DNA of 53,467 nt from Dehalococcoidia bacterium SM23_28_2 (GCA_001303545.1 LJUA01000002.1:1-53467); one strand, 5' to 3'. Shown: positions 35,757 to 43,818, numbered from the stretch's first letter. Notes: generated by a model from the letters alone, not told the origin. Numbers and translations are program-made.

Positions 35757-35779
35757 TCGTCGGTCTTGGTGGAAGTCAA
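35750..35779 (-). promoter_or_regulatory. Promoter of the marR-RND operon
   Basis: Minus strand: TTGACT (35779-35774), 18-base spacer, TACACT (35755-35750). The predicted start falls about 15-25 bases before the marR ATG. Confidence 0.6.
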
Positions 35780-35828
35780 GCCCTCACAGCTTGAATTGCC
35801 CTGCGCGAAGGCGCCTTAGGCGGAGGCA

Positions 35829-35865
35829 ATAAGGAAGGCAGCCAGAGCGTGGCTGCCTTCCTTAT
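35829..35865. terminator. 16-bp perfect hairpin after the zinc-ribbon gene
   Basis: ATAAGGAAGGCAGCCA, loop GAGCG, and its exact complement. It lies 34 bases past the stop of the minus-strand zinc-ribbon gene and before the marR promoter, so it is probably that gene's terminator. T content after the stem is modest. Confidence 0.75.
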
Positions 35866-35898
35866 CGTTACGGCGCAGGTGCCAGTAGGTGATCGATT

Positions 35899-36108
35899 CT
35901 ATAGCCGCAGCTTGCCGTGCGATGGCTGCCTTCGACGCTGGCGATGAGGTGCACCCTCTTCGGCCCGAAGCTCTTCGGCAGCCATAGCTCCGAACTCATG
36001 GACGTAGCCACAGCAGAGGCAAGAACTGTACGAACCGTACCAGTCCTCTTCCATGATCATGGAGCCACGACAGCGGGGACAGACTCTGGGAGGCGCAGAC
36101 TGCACCAC
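35899..36108 (-). CDS. Small zinc-ribbon protein under c-di-AMP riboswitch
   Basis: 69 residues from tandem GTG codons with GGGAAGGGGG upstream. It has two Cys pairs, VCPRCRGSM and CLCCGYVHEFG, forming a zinc ribbon, joined by an EEDWYGSYSS loop. The C-terminal third is Arg/Gln-rich (PHRQRRRQPSHGKLRL). Such ribbons usually bind nucleic acid or a protein partner. It stands alone between its own promoter-riboswitch-terminator leader and a strong terminator hairpin. The function is unknown. Confidence 0.8.
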   Translation of the reverse strand: MVQSAPPRVCPRCRGSMIMEEDWYGSYSSCLCCGYVHEFGAMAAEELRAEEGAPHRQRRRQPSHGKLRL

Positions 36109-36185
36109 TACTTCGACCCCCTTCCCTCAACCGCGTCGCCCAGAGGCTGATTCCTGCCTGGCCAAAGCAGGGCCTCGGGCGGCGC

Positions 36186-36225
36186 AAAAAAAGGCCTTTT
36201 GCCAGTAACCGCCGGCAAGGCCTTT
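36186..36225 (-). terminator. Intrinsic terminator of the c-di-AMP riboswitch
   Basis: Minus strand: AAAGGCCTTGCC pairs with GGCAAAAGGCCTTT (12 bp with a two-A bulge), loop between, followed by a run of seven T. Directly after the aptamer and about 80 bases before the zinc-ribbon start. Confidence 0.88.
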
Positions 36226-36228
36226 CGT

Positions 36229-36341
36229 GCGCCTCCGAGGTTAGTTGACGGATTCGGGTTGAAAGGCTAACCCTACCCCGACGCTGTCGGGGATTCACCC
36301 CAGTATTTGGTCCCCCGTGTCGCCTGTGGCGACTTCGGCGC
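36229..36341 (-). ncRNA. c-di-AMP riboswitch (ydaO/yuaA type)
   Basis: Minus strand. Key ydaO elements appear in order: CGGGGGACCAAATACTG, GGGGTGAATCCCC, GGGTAGGGTTAGCC, AACCCGAATCCGTCAACTAA and CCTCGGAGGCGC. GCGCC (36341-36337) and GGCGC (36233-36229) close P1. Compared from memory with the Bacillus subtilis ydaO leader. Known ydaO switches turn genes off when c-di-AMP is high, consistent with the terminator that follows. The only gene downstream is the zinc-ribbon ORF. Confidence 0.92.
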
Positions 36342-36364
36342 GGGCGATCGTGACTTCAATCACA

Positions 36365-36393
36365 ATATTATCGCAATTGCAAAAACCTGTCAA
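36365..36393 (-). promoter_or_regulatory. Strong sigma70 promoter of the c-di-AMP riboswitch transcript
   Basis: Minus strand: TTGACA (36393-36388), 17-base spacer, TAATAT (36370-36365). The predicted start is about 15-20 bases before the aptamer. Near-consensus, set in an AT-richer patch. Confidence 0.82.
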
Positions 36394-36536
36394 GCAGATG
36401 CAAATAATCGGCTGTTGGCGGCCTTTGTGCGCCTATGGGCTGACCCTTGACTGAGCAAGGAGCGGATGATAACTTCAGCCCACCGATAACATCCTGGCGA
36501 CAGTCGGGCCCAGGCGCTAGGGGAGCAAGGCCAGCC

Positions 36537-37496
36537 GTGCAGCATTACATCGTCCGTCGCTCTCTTCTCAACGTCCTGGTGATCTTCATGGTCATCACCA
36601 TGGTCTTCCTTGCTCTGCGGGTGACGCCGGGCGACTTCGCCGTGCGTCAGGCGGGGGCCCAGATCCCCGACCGTTCAGCGGAAGAGGCGGAAGATATCGT
36701 CCGTCACGACCTGGGCCTGGATAAGCCCATGCCCAAGCAGTACTGGGACTTCGTGAGCGGTCTCTTTCGGGGGGATCTGGGCGACTCCTTCGTCAGCGGG
36801 CAGCCTGTCATGGTAGAGCTGAGGGAGCGATTGGCTCCCTCGATTGAGCTGGCGATCCTCCAGGTGGCGGTGGCAGTGCTGGTAGCTGTGCCCATAGGCA
36901 TTATCTCCGCCGTTCGGCAGGATACGTGGCTGGACTACGCTCTTCGCTTGTTCGCCATCTTCTGGCTGGCCGTACCGTCCTTCTTTGTGGGGGTGTTGCT
37001 CCTCTACGGTTTGGCCCGTTGGGCTCACTGGAGTCCGCCCATCACCAACTACAAGGGCTTCTTTGATGATCCTTTTCTGAACGTGCAGGCCATGGTTCTC
37101 CCAGCCGTAGCGGGGGGGCTAGCCATCGGCGCTATAATAATGCGGTTCTTGCGTTCGCAGATGCTGGAGGTGCTCCGTCAGGACTACATACGTACCGCTT
37201 GGGCGAAAGGCCTGCGGGAGCGAGTGGTAATTATGAGGCATGCCCTCAAGAATGCTCTTATTCCTGTTATTACCGTTATCTCCCTCCTCCTCGCCACCAT
37301 CGCCAGCGCCAATGTAGTCCTGGAGACCCTCTTTCAGCTGCCGGGCATTGGCTTCTACGTGGTCAATGCCATTCAGCAGTACGACTATCCGGTGGTCCAG
37401 GGAGTAGTGCTTCTGGTGGCCGCAGGTCTGGTGTTTGTCAACCTGCTGGTGGATGTCGCCTACGCCTGGCTGGACCCCCGGATTCGCTACGGCTAG
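36537..37496 (+). CDS. ABC transporter permease, peptide/nickel family (DppB-like)
   Basis: 319 residues from a GTG at 36537, giving the typical opening HYIVRRSLLNVLVIFMVITM. Six predicted membrane segments. The long periplasmic-side loop after TM1 contains LGLDKPMPKQYWDFVSGLFR, and the ATPase-contact (EAA) loop reads YIRTAWAKGLRERVVIMRHA. First gene of a three-gene operon with a second permease and a binding protein. The upstream in-frame TTG at 36447 gives an unusual hydrophilic leader and is not preferred. Confidence 0.93.
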   Translation: MQHYIVRRSLLNVLVIFMVITMVFLALRVTPGDFAVRQAGAQIPDRSAEEAEDIVRHDLGLDKPMPKQYWDFVSGLFRGDLGDSFVSGQPVMVELRERLAPSIELAILQVAVAVLVAVPIGIISAVRQDTWLDYALRLFAIFWLAVPSFFVGVLLLYGLARWAHWSPPITNYKGFFDDPFLNVQAMVLPAVAGGLAIGAIIMRFLRSQMLEVLRQDYIRTAWAKGLRERVVIMRHALKNALIPVITVISLLLATIASANVVLETLFQLPGIGFYVVNAIQQYDYPVVQGVVLLVAAGLVFVNLLVDVAYAWLDPRIRYG

Positions 37497-37547
37497 CAGT
37501 CCGCTGAAAGGAGGTGTCCCCTGCTGGCGGGACACGAAGGGGCCGAG

Positions 37548-38483
37548 GTGGAGGTCCTCGTTGCCGCGGCGGCGGAGGTTGCTCCGCCGCGACGGCTCGG
37601 CTGGCTTTTCCTCGTCGGGCGCTTCATCCGGCGCAAGCCTCTGGGCGCCTTTGGGGTGGCGGTCGTCTTGCTGATGGCAGCGCTCGCCGCCGGTGCGCCC
37701 TGGCTCTCTCGGTACGATGCTGAGGAGACATTTCGGGTTGCCAACCCCAGCTATGTGCCTGGTTCGATGCAGCCGGCGGAGAGGTTGGACAGCCGCTCGG
37801 GCCCCAGCTTGAAGCACTGGTTTGGCACCGACCAGTTCGGCCGTGACAACTACTCGCGAGTGGTCTGGGGCGCCCGCCGCTCCCTGGGAGTGGGGCTGGG
37901 CGCGCTGCTGTTCGCCATCATCTTCGGCACAACCATTGGCATCGTCTCCGCCTACTTCCGCGGCTGGTTCGACATGCTCGTCCAGCGGGTCATGGACTCT
38001 ATCCAGGCCTTTCCTGCCATCCTGATCCTGCTGCTGCTGGTGAGCCTCACCGAGCGGAATCTGATCACGCTGACCATGGGCTTGGGCTTCGTGGTCATCA
38101 CCGGCGCCCAGCGTATTGTGCGCAGCGCCGTCCTTTCCGCTCGCGAGGACCCGCACGTGGAGGCAGCCAGGGCCATCGGCTGCTCTCCCTTCCGCCTGAT
38201 GGCTGTGCACATCCTGCCCAATGTGGCGGCGCCGATAATCATCATCTTCTCTATCGGCATTGCCGGTGTTATCCTGGCGGAGGCCGCTCTGGCCTTCCTG
38301 GGCCTGGCGCCTATCGAGCCGCCGTCTTGGGGCATGATGCTGGACGAAGGGCGGCGATACATGACCAGTCAGCCCTCGACCATGCTTGCCGGCGGAGCGG
38401 CGATAACCCTGACGGTGATGGGCTTCAACCTGGCGGGGGATGCCCTGCGCGATATCCTTGACCCTCGCATTCGCCTTACCTAG
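37548..38483 (+). CDS. ABC transporter permease, peptide/nickel family (DppC-like)
   Basis: 311 residues. TM1 follows RRKPLGAFGVAVVLLM. The HWFGTDQFGRDNYSRVVWGAR motif is diagnostic of DppC/OppC, and the EAA loop is EAARAIGCSPFRLMAVHILP. GTG 37548 is used. An AAAGGAGG at 37507-37514 has no ATG/GTG/TTG in this frame at normal distance, only CTG at 37521, so translation may begin there and add nine residues. Second in the operon. Confidence 0.93.
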   Translation: MEVLVAAAAEVAPPRRLGWLFLVGRFIRRKPLGAFGVAVVLLMAALAAGAPWLSRYDAEETFRVANPSYVPGSMQPAERLDSRSGPSLKHWFGTDQFGRDNYSRVVWGARRSLGVGLGALLFAIIFGTTIGIVSAYFRGWFDMLVQRVMDSIQAFPAILILLLLVSLTERNLITLTMGLGFVVITGAQRIVRSAVLSAREDPHVEAARAIGCSPFRLMAVHILPNVAAPIIIIFSIGIAGVILAEAALAFLGLAPIEPPSWGMMLDEGRRYMTSQPSTMLAGGAAITLTVMGFNLAGDALRDILDPRIRLT

Positions 38484-38516
38484 AAGGCTTCTGGATAGGC
38501 GAAAGGAGGTGTGACC

Positions 38517-40334
38517 GTGGCCGACTCGGACTATTGGCGGCGCTTCTGGACTCGGCGGATGTCGCGACGGCGGGTGCTGCGAGCGGCTGCCCTGGGCGGT
38601 GCCGGTCTTGCGGCGGCCGCCGTCGTCGGCTGCGGGCAGGAGGAAAAGGAAGCCACGCCAACGGCGCTGGCCAGTCCAACCCCTCCCGCTACTCCCACGC
38701 CCTATGTCTACGAGCCCGCGGCCTATCGCGGCGGCACCCTCCACCTGCCGGGCTTAGAAGCCTTTGGGGCCGATACCTTGGACCCCCACCATACCGAGTT
38801 CGGGCCGGTCTTCAGTTCGCATTCTGCGGTTTTCAGCAAGGTTCTGAGGTACGAAGACATCGAGCGGGGGGTCATCGTTCCTGACCTGGCAGAGAGCTGG
38901 GAGACGCCCGACCCCGACGGACTGACTTACATCATCCGCCTGAGGTCGGGGGTGCGCTTTCAGCAGCCGAGCACCGTCCTGGGAGGCTCGCCCACCGCCG
39001 AGGAGAAGGCTGTGGGCGGCCGCGAGCTTACGGCGGAGGATGTGAAGTACAGCTTTGAGCGACAGATGAACGAGGAGAGCCCCCGGCGGGCCCTCTTCAA
39101 GCACGCCCATCACTATGAAACCATCGATACCATAGAGGTGGTGGACCCACTCACCCTCAAGATCCGCACCAAGCGGCCTACGGCTCCCTTCCTCCACTTC
39201 CTGGCCGATAGCAACGCCTTCATCATCGCCAAGGAGCTGGTGGACGACACCGACCAGATGAACCAGCCGGAGGCGATGCTGGGCACCGGCCCCTTTATGT
39301 GGGACGAGCTGAAGCCGCTGGTGAAGTCGTCCTTTGTCAGGAACCCTGACTGGTTCGGCTGGGACGAGCCGGAGCTTGGCAGGCCCTACATCGATGGCTA
39401 CCAGTCTCATTTCATCTATGACGATGCCGCCATTGAGGCCGTCTTTCGCACCAAGAAGCTGGACGTGGCCTTTCAGGTGAACAACCCCGAGTGGGTGACC
39501 AAGCTCAGGGAGGACGAACCTGACCTGATCAGCTACGATATGGGCTTTGCGGCCTGGGTCAAGGCTACCTTCATGGTAGACCAGCCGCCCTACAATGACA
39601 TCAGGCTGCGGCGGGCGATCCACCTGGCCAGCGACCGGCAGCAGATGCTGGACGCCTTCTGGCAGGGCTACGGCAAGATGCAGGGGCCCGTAGGCTGGGT
39701 CCTCAAGCAGTGGGCCCTGCCGCAGGAGGAGCTGCTCAAGAAGCCCGGCTATCGGCTGAGCAAGGAGGAGCGGGAGGAGGACGAGCAGGAGGCCCGTCGA
39801 CTGTACGAAGCGGCGGGAAGCCCCGACCTAAAGATCACCTTCGCCGATAACCCGCCCTACATCCCTCAGTTCGCTCCCCAGTACAAGCGACAGCTAGAGA
39901 AGGTCCTGGGGGCCAAGGTGGAATACGACATATGGACCTACGCTCAGCTTGCGGAAGGTGGGCTCCGGGGCACCGTCCCCTTTGCCTTCGCCTATGACAA
40001 CGGCTGGATCGACCTGGACGACTGGCTCTATCCGTACTTCCACACCGGCGGACCCAAGAATTCGTTCCACCTGTCGGATCTCACGCTGGACAGTATGCTG
40101 GAGGCCCAGAGGGAGGAGTTCGACTTCGAGGAGCGACAGCGGCTTGGCTATGAGATCCAGCACTACCTGCTGGACAACGTTCTCGCTCGTCTGGACTTCG
40201 TTTCCGCTATCTGGCTATGGGTGGCCTGGCCTTACTACCGGAATTTCCGGCCGACGCCCTTCTTCGGGAACTCTTTCCTGATGGCCAACGCCTGGCTCGA
40301 CCAGTCGAATTCCGTTTGGGGAAGCAGGCCGTAA
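38517..40334 (+). CDS. ABC transporter substrate-binding protein, family 5
   Basis: 605 residues from a GTG with AAAGGAGGTG upstream. The N-terminus is a twin-arginine-type lipoprotein signal: SRRRVLRAAALGGAGLAAAA followed by lipobox VVGC, then a Pro/Thr-rich linker. The mature protein has SBP_bac_5 blocks: LAESWETPDPDGLTYIIRLR, LTAEDVKYSFERQ, MLGTGPFMW and NDIRLRRAIHLASDRQ. Predicted to deliver a peptide or similar ligand to the two upstream permeases. No ATPase genes accompany this operon. Confidence 0.93.
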   Translation: MADSDYWRRFWTRRMSRRRVLRAAALGGAGLAAAAVVGCGQEEKEATPTALASPTPPATPTPYVYEPAAYRGGTLHLPGLEAFGADTLDPHHTEFGPVFSSHSAVFSKVLRYEDIERGVIVPDLAESWETPDPDGLTYIIRLRSGVRFQQPSTVLGGSPTAEEKAVGGRELTAEDVKYSFERQMNEESPRRALFKHAHHYETIDTIEVVDPLTLKIRTKRPTAPFLHFLADSNAFIIAKELVDDTDQMNQPEAMLGTGPFMWDELKPLVKSSFVRNPDWFGWDEPELGRPYIDGYQSHFIYDDAAIEAVFRTKKLDVAFQVNNPEWVTKLREDEPDLISYDMGFAAWVKATFMVDQPPYNDIRLRRAIHLASDRQQMLDAFWQGYGKMQGPVGWVLKQWALPQEELLKKPGYRLSKEEREEDEQEARRLYEAAGSPDLKITFADNPPYIPQFAPQYKRQLEKVLGAKVEYDIWTYAQLAEGGLRGTVPFAFAYDNGWIDLDDWLYPYFHTGGPKNSFHLSDLTLDSMLEAQREEFDFEERQRLGYEIQHYLLDNVLARLDFVSAIWLWVAWPYYRNFRPTPFFGNSFLMANAWLDQSNSVWGSRP

Positions 40335-40345
40335 GGCGCCGGGCT

Positions 40346-41134
40346 CTAGAAGACGGCGGTGGTGCTGCCGCCATCCACCTGGATGGTGGCGCCGCTGATG
40401 TAGCGGGCCTTCTCCGAAGCCAGGAAGACAACGAGGGCAGCGATGTCCGCGGGCTCGCCAAGGAAGCCGGTGGGCGTCCTGCTCTCTTCCTCCTTGAGTA
40501 CCTCCTGGAAGGGGCGACCCTCTCTCTGGGCGCGTGCCTCGAACAGGGACAGGAGCCGCTGGGTGGCGATGTTGCCCGGGCAGATGTTGTTGACGGTGAT
40601 GCCGTCCTTGGCCACCTCCCGCGATAGCGTCTTGGCCATGCCCACTACCCCCATGCGCACGGAGTTAGAGAGGATCAGGCTATCGATGGGCTGCTTCACG
40701 GCCACGGAGGTAATGTTGATGATCCGTCCGCCTTGCTTCCGCAGGTGGGGGAGAGCCTGGCGGATGGTGCGCACGGCGCTGAGGAAGTTCTGATCGACGG
40801 CCTTCTGCCACTCCTCCTCGGAGAAGTCGTCGAAGGTGCCCACGGGGGGGCCGCCGGCGTTGTTCACCACGATGTCGATGCGGCCGAAGGTCTCCGCCGT
40901 CCGGCGAACCAGGGCCTGGATGTCCTTGTAGCTGGACATGTCGCAGACCGCCGGCAGGACGCGGGCCCCCGTCTGCGAGCGGATCTCCTCGGCGGTGGCC
41001 TCGAGGTCTGATTTGCCGCGGGCGCAGATCGCAACGTGGCACCCCTCCTGGGCGAGGGCAAGGGCGATCGCCTTGCCGATGCCGCGGCTGGCCCCGCCCA
41101 CTATCGCTACCTTTCCGGTCAGTCCTAGCTCCAT
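40346..41134 (-). CDS. SDR-family protein with atypical active site
   Basis: 262 residues with the classical Rossmann signature VGGASRGIGKAIALAL, CDMSS, VVNNAGGPPVG and the active-site Ser in INITSVA. The expected Y-x-x-x-K is replaced by SNSVRMG within LILSNSVRMGVVGMAKTLSR: no Tyr, and Arg where Lys would be. This is the pattern of a known divergent SDR group annotated as beta-ketoacyl-ACP reductase-like; activity is uncertain. The end IQVDGGSTTAVF is usual. It converges on the binding-protein gene. Confidence 0.88.
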   Translation of the reverse strand: MELGLTGKVAIVGGASRGIGKAIALALAQEGCHVAICARGKSDLEATAEEIRSQTGARVLPAVCDMSSYKDIQALVRRTAETFGRIDIVVNNAGGPPVGTFDDFSEEEWQKAVDQNFLSAVRTIRQALPHLRKQGGRIINITSVAVKQPIDSLILSNSVRMGVVGMAKTLSREVAKDGITVNNICPGNIATQRLLSLFEARAQREGRPFQEVLKEEESRTPTGFLGEPADIAALVVFLASEKARYISGATIQVDGGSTTAVF

Positions 41135-41220
41135 TTCTCTGACACCTTGCCTTCCAGCGAACGCTGCTCTCCAGGTATGGTATTCGATCTGGCGTCAGTG
41201 TCAAATGGCTGGCTCTTTCT

Positions 41221-41249
41221 TTGACAGGCGAGGGGGCGCTTGCTATAGT
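41221..41249 (+). promoter_or_regulatory. Sigma70 promoter of the corrinoid adenosyltransferase gene
   Basis: TTGACA (41221-41226), 17-base spacer, TATAGT (41244-41249). Start codon at 41321. I see no cobalamin-riboswitch landmarks in the roughly 65-base leader. Confidence 0.78.
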
Positions 41250-41320
41250 CCAGGTGCTTTTATCAGAGGCCACCCATCTGGAGGCGAGGGGAAGCATCGG
41301 GCACATCGGGGTCCTGAAGG

Positions 41321-41857
41321 ATGTCGACAGGGGACGCTAAGCGGCAGGCGCTGGTCATTGTCTTCACCGGCCACGGGAAGGGCAAGACCACCGCTGCTCT
41401 GGGGGTGATCCTGCGGGCCTGGGGCCGCGGCATGCGAGTGGCCGTGCTCCAGTTCATGAAGGCCAGGACGAGCAACTATGGGGAGGAACGGGCGGCCAAG
41501 AAGCTGGGGATCGAGATGATTCCCCTGGGCGAAGGGTTCACTTGGCGCTCCGAGGACATCGAGAAGGACAAGGCCGCTGCCCGTGAGTGCTGGGAGCTGG
41601 CCCGCCAGAAGATCGACTCCGGTCAGTACGACATCGTTGTCCTGGACGAGATGGCCTATCCCCTGAGCTACGGCTGGATCCCCGTCGAAGAGGTGGTCGA
41701 TGCCCTGCGCCGACGGCCGAAGGGCCTGCACGTGATCATCACCGGCCGCGATGCTCCCCAGGAGCTGATCGACTTCGCCGACCTGGTGACGGAGATGCGG
41801 GAGGTCAAGCATCCCTATCGGAAGGGGATCAAGGCCCAGCCGGGCATCGACTTCTAA
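41321..41857 (+). CDS. cobO: Corrinoid adenosyltransferase, CobO/BtuR type
   Basis: Adds the 5'-deoxyadenosyl group of ATP to cob(I)alamin. 178 residues with the modified P-loop FTGHGKGKTTAALG, LQFMKARTSNYGEER, VLDEMAYPLSYGW and the close GIKAQPGIDF. No other cobalamin genes are near, so it may serve corrinoid salvage. Rhomboid follows after 45 bases on the same strand. Confidence 0.94.
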   Translation: MSTGDAKRQALVIVFTGHGKGKTTAALGVILRAWGRGMRVAVLQFMKARTSNYGEERAAKKLGIEMIPLGEGFTWRSEDIEKDKAAARECWELARQKIDSGQYDIVVLDEMAYPLSYGWIPVEEVVDALRRRPKGLHVIITGRDAPQELIDFADLVTEMREVKHPYRKGIKAQPGIDF

Positions 41858-41902
41858 GACGGCGATGATCCGAAGCTGGTCTGGCCAGGACGTGACCCTG
41901 CC

Positions 41903-42604
41903 ATGATACCCATCGGCGATAGCCTGCGCGCTCGCACCTTCCCCTACGTGAACATCGCCATCATCATCGCCTGCTTCCTAGTGTTCCTCTACGAGGTGGC
42001 CTTCGAGAGCAACATCGACAGGCTCTTCTTCGACTGGGCGGTGGTGCCCGCTGAGCTCACCGAATATCTGGGCAACCCCGGCGATCACCCCCTGCGCGTT
42101 CTGTTCACGCCGATCACCGCTATGTTCCTCCACGGCGGCTGGTTTCACATCATGGGCAACATGATCTTTCTGTGGGTGTTCGGCGACAATGTGGAGGATG
42201 CCCTGGGGCATTTGCGTTACCTGGCGTTCTACTTGCTTTGCGGTATCGCGGCGACGGCGGCTCAGGTGTGGATAGACCCTAACTCGCCGGTGCCGATGTT
42301 GGGGGCCAGCGGAGCGATCGCTGGTGTCCTGGGGGCCTACCTAGTGCTCTATCCTCGGGCTACCATAGCCGCCCTGATAATGCCCTTCTTCTTCTGGACG
42401 GCCTACGTACCGGCCTTCGTGCTCATCGGCTTCTGGTTTCTCATTCAGGTCTTCAACGGCGTGGCCTCAATCGGCTATGCCGTGGGAGCCAGTGAGGGCG
42501 TGGCCTGGTGGGCACACGTGGGCGGCTTTTTGGCCGGCTTCCTGCTGCTCTGGTTCTTCCGCCCTCGCCGTCCGAGCGCTCGTATCGGCCGGTCGATGTG
42601 GTAG
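41903..42604 (+). CDS. Rhomboid-family intramembrane serine protease
   Basis: 233 residues with six or seven membrane segments. The L1 loop region is FLHGGWFHIMGNMIFLW, the catalytic Ser lies in LGASGAIAGVLGAYL (GASG), and the catalytic His is in WWAHVGGFLAGFLL. The N-terminus IPIGDSLRARTFPYVN is typical of bacterial members. Substrates unknown. Confidence 0.92.
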   Translation: MIPIGDSLRARTFPYVNIAIIIACFLVFLYEVAFESNIDRLFFDWAVVPAELTEYLGNPGDHPLRVLFTPITAMFLHGGWFHIMGNMIFLWVFGDNVEDALGHLRYLAFYLLCGIAATAAQVWIDPNSPVPMLGASGAIAGVLGAYLVLYPRATIAALIMPFFFWTAYVPAFVLIGFWFLIQVFNGVASIGYAVGASEGVAWWAHVGGFLAGFLLLWFFRPRRPSARIGRSMW

Positions 42605-42666
42605 GCGGCTCCTACCCCTGATGCTTGGCTGACTCTCCGCTACGCCTCAAACCGGCAGACGGCACT

Positions 42667-42924
42667 TCACTTGAGCGAGCGGTCTTTGGAAACGCTCTGC
42701 TCTGCGGAAGATGCGGCCGATTTGCCGGCGCGAGAAGCTGATGCTTGGGTCTGGCCCCGTTTTGAGTAGGAGAAATCGTTGGAAAACTGCCGGCGAGCGC
42801 CGCACCACCTGCAAATGCCCTCGGTCGTGGAGCCATTTGGGTTTCCAAGCACCCAGTGATGGGCGGCGTGTGAACAGGCCGGAGTGGTTGTGGGAATGGC
42901 TGCTGCGCTATCTTCGTCTACCAT
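42667..42924 (-). CDS. Small Cys/His protein downstream of the RRM gene
   Basis: 85 residues. HHWVLGNPNGSTTEG followed by ICRWCGARRQFSND suggests a small metal-binding module (Cys/His plus C-x2-C). The rest is a Ser/Ala/Lys-rich tail (SASRAGKSAASSAEQ). The ATG overlaps the end of the RRM gene by 7 bases, so the two are co-translated. Family resemblance is from memory; function unknown. Confidence 0.65.
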   Translation of the reverse strand: MVDEDSAAAIPTTTPACSHAAHHWVLGNPNGSTTEGICRWCGARRQFSNDFSYSKRGQTQASASRAGKSAASSAEQSVSKDRSLK

Positions 42925-43229
42925 CGTCCACGACCGTAGCCCGATCCGCCTGAACGGCCCCCTGGCCTGCCGCCGCTCTGACGGGGAGGACGTGCTTCAT
43001 CGACGGTAATGGTGCGCCCGCCGAGCGTCTTGCCGTTTAACTCGCTGATCGCCTGTCGGGCCTCGGCATTGGTGGACATCTCCACGAACCCAAATCCCTT
43101 CGAGCGGCCCGAGAATCTGTCCGTGACGACAACCGCTGACTCCACTTTGCCTGCCTGCTCAAACAAGGTCCTAAGTTCGTCCTCCGTGGTCTCGAAGGAA
43201 AGGCCCCCCACGTAAAGCTTGTGCGCCAT
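42918..43229 (-). CDS. Single-RRM RNA-binding protein with Gly/Arg tail
   Basis: 103 residues: one RRM with RNP2 LYVGGLSF and RNP1 KGFGFVEM, then a Gly/Arg/Ser-rich tail (GGRPGGRSGGSGYGRGRW). It resembles cold-induced Rbp proteins of cyanobacteria and other bacteria that bind single-stranded RNA. GGGGGAGAAG precedes the ATG. Confidence 0.93.
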   Translation of the reverse strand: MAHKLYVGGLSFETTEDELRTLFEQAGKVESAVVVTDRFSGRSKGFGFVEMSTNAEARQAISELNGKTLGGRTITVDEARPPRQSGGRPGGRSGGSGYGRGRW

Positions 43230-43318
43230 GGATGCTTCTCCCCCTTCGCCGCTTGCGCAGCCAGTAAACAGTCTCGTCTAGTTCCGTATGCGGATCGCGC
43301 GACTTCCCCAGCCCGCTG

Positions 43319-43357
43319 GAAAGGAAAGAGGGGGGCACAGCCCCCCTCTTTCCTTTC
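43319..43357. terminator. 18-bp perfect hairpin between small zinc-ribbon and RRM genes
   Basis: GAAAGGAAAGAGGGGGGC, loop ACA, and its exact complement. It lies just after the stop of the minus-strand zinc-ribbon gene (43363) and before the RRM gene, so it probably ends the zinc-ribbon transcript. A short T-rich stretch occurs within the stem only. Confidence 0.78.
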
Positions 43358-43362
43358 GATAC

Positions 43363-43668
43363 CTAGTAACGGTGCGAGGTGCCGGCGGGTTGCCGCCGGA
43401 AGCAATCGCTACAGTATACTGGGCGGTCGCCACGGGGCTGGAACGGCACTTCCGTATCCTTGCCGCATTGGGCGCAGACCGTTGGATACATCTGTCGTGG
43501 GGACTGTCCGTAGTCGCCGCGTTCGGAACGACGCGCTTGACGGCAGGATGGGCAGCGCTTGGGCTCGTTAGTATAGCCCTTTTCAGCGTGGTAGGCTTGG
43601 TCGTCGGCGCTGAAGGTAAAGGACTGACCGCAGTCCTGGCAAGTAAGGGTTCTGTCCTGGTAGCTCAT
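43363..43668 (-). CDS. Double zinc-ribbon protein (zf-trcl type)
   Basis: 101 residues from an ATG with AAAGGAGG 7 bases upstream. N-terminal ribbon: LTCQDCGQSFTFSADDQ, then KRCPSCRQARR. C-terminal ribbon: TVCAQCGKDTEVPFQP, then YCSDCFRRQ. This tandem CxxC arrangement is common in Chloroflexota and relatives and is thought to bind nucleic acid. The role is unproven. The longer ORF start at 43689 lacks a ribosome site. Confidence 0.85.
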   Translation of the reverse strand: MSYQDRTLTCQDCGQSFTFSADDQAYHAEKGYTNEPKRCPSCRQARRSERGDYGQSPRQMYPTVCAQCGKDTEVPFQPRGDRPVYCSDCFRRQPAGTSHRY

Positions 43669-43818
43669 CGGTAACCTCCTTTCGCTCAAAAGTTGGCGAT
43701 GGCTTGGTCACCGGAGTCCAGGACGCTGAAGGGCGATCCCACGGAAGACTAAACGATCACCACTAGCACAAGGGTATCACAAACGGAAGAAATGGGCAAT
43801 ACTGTTTTGCTGCCCAGC

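Noticed and set aside
41135..41320. Possible cobalamin riboswitch upstream of the corrinoid adenosyltransferase
   Set aside because: The transcribed leader after the predicted promoter is too short, and no B12-box sequence was seen.
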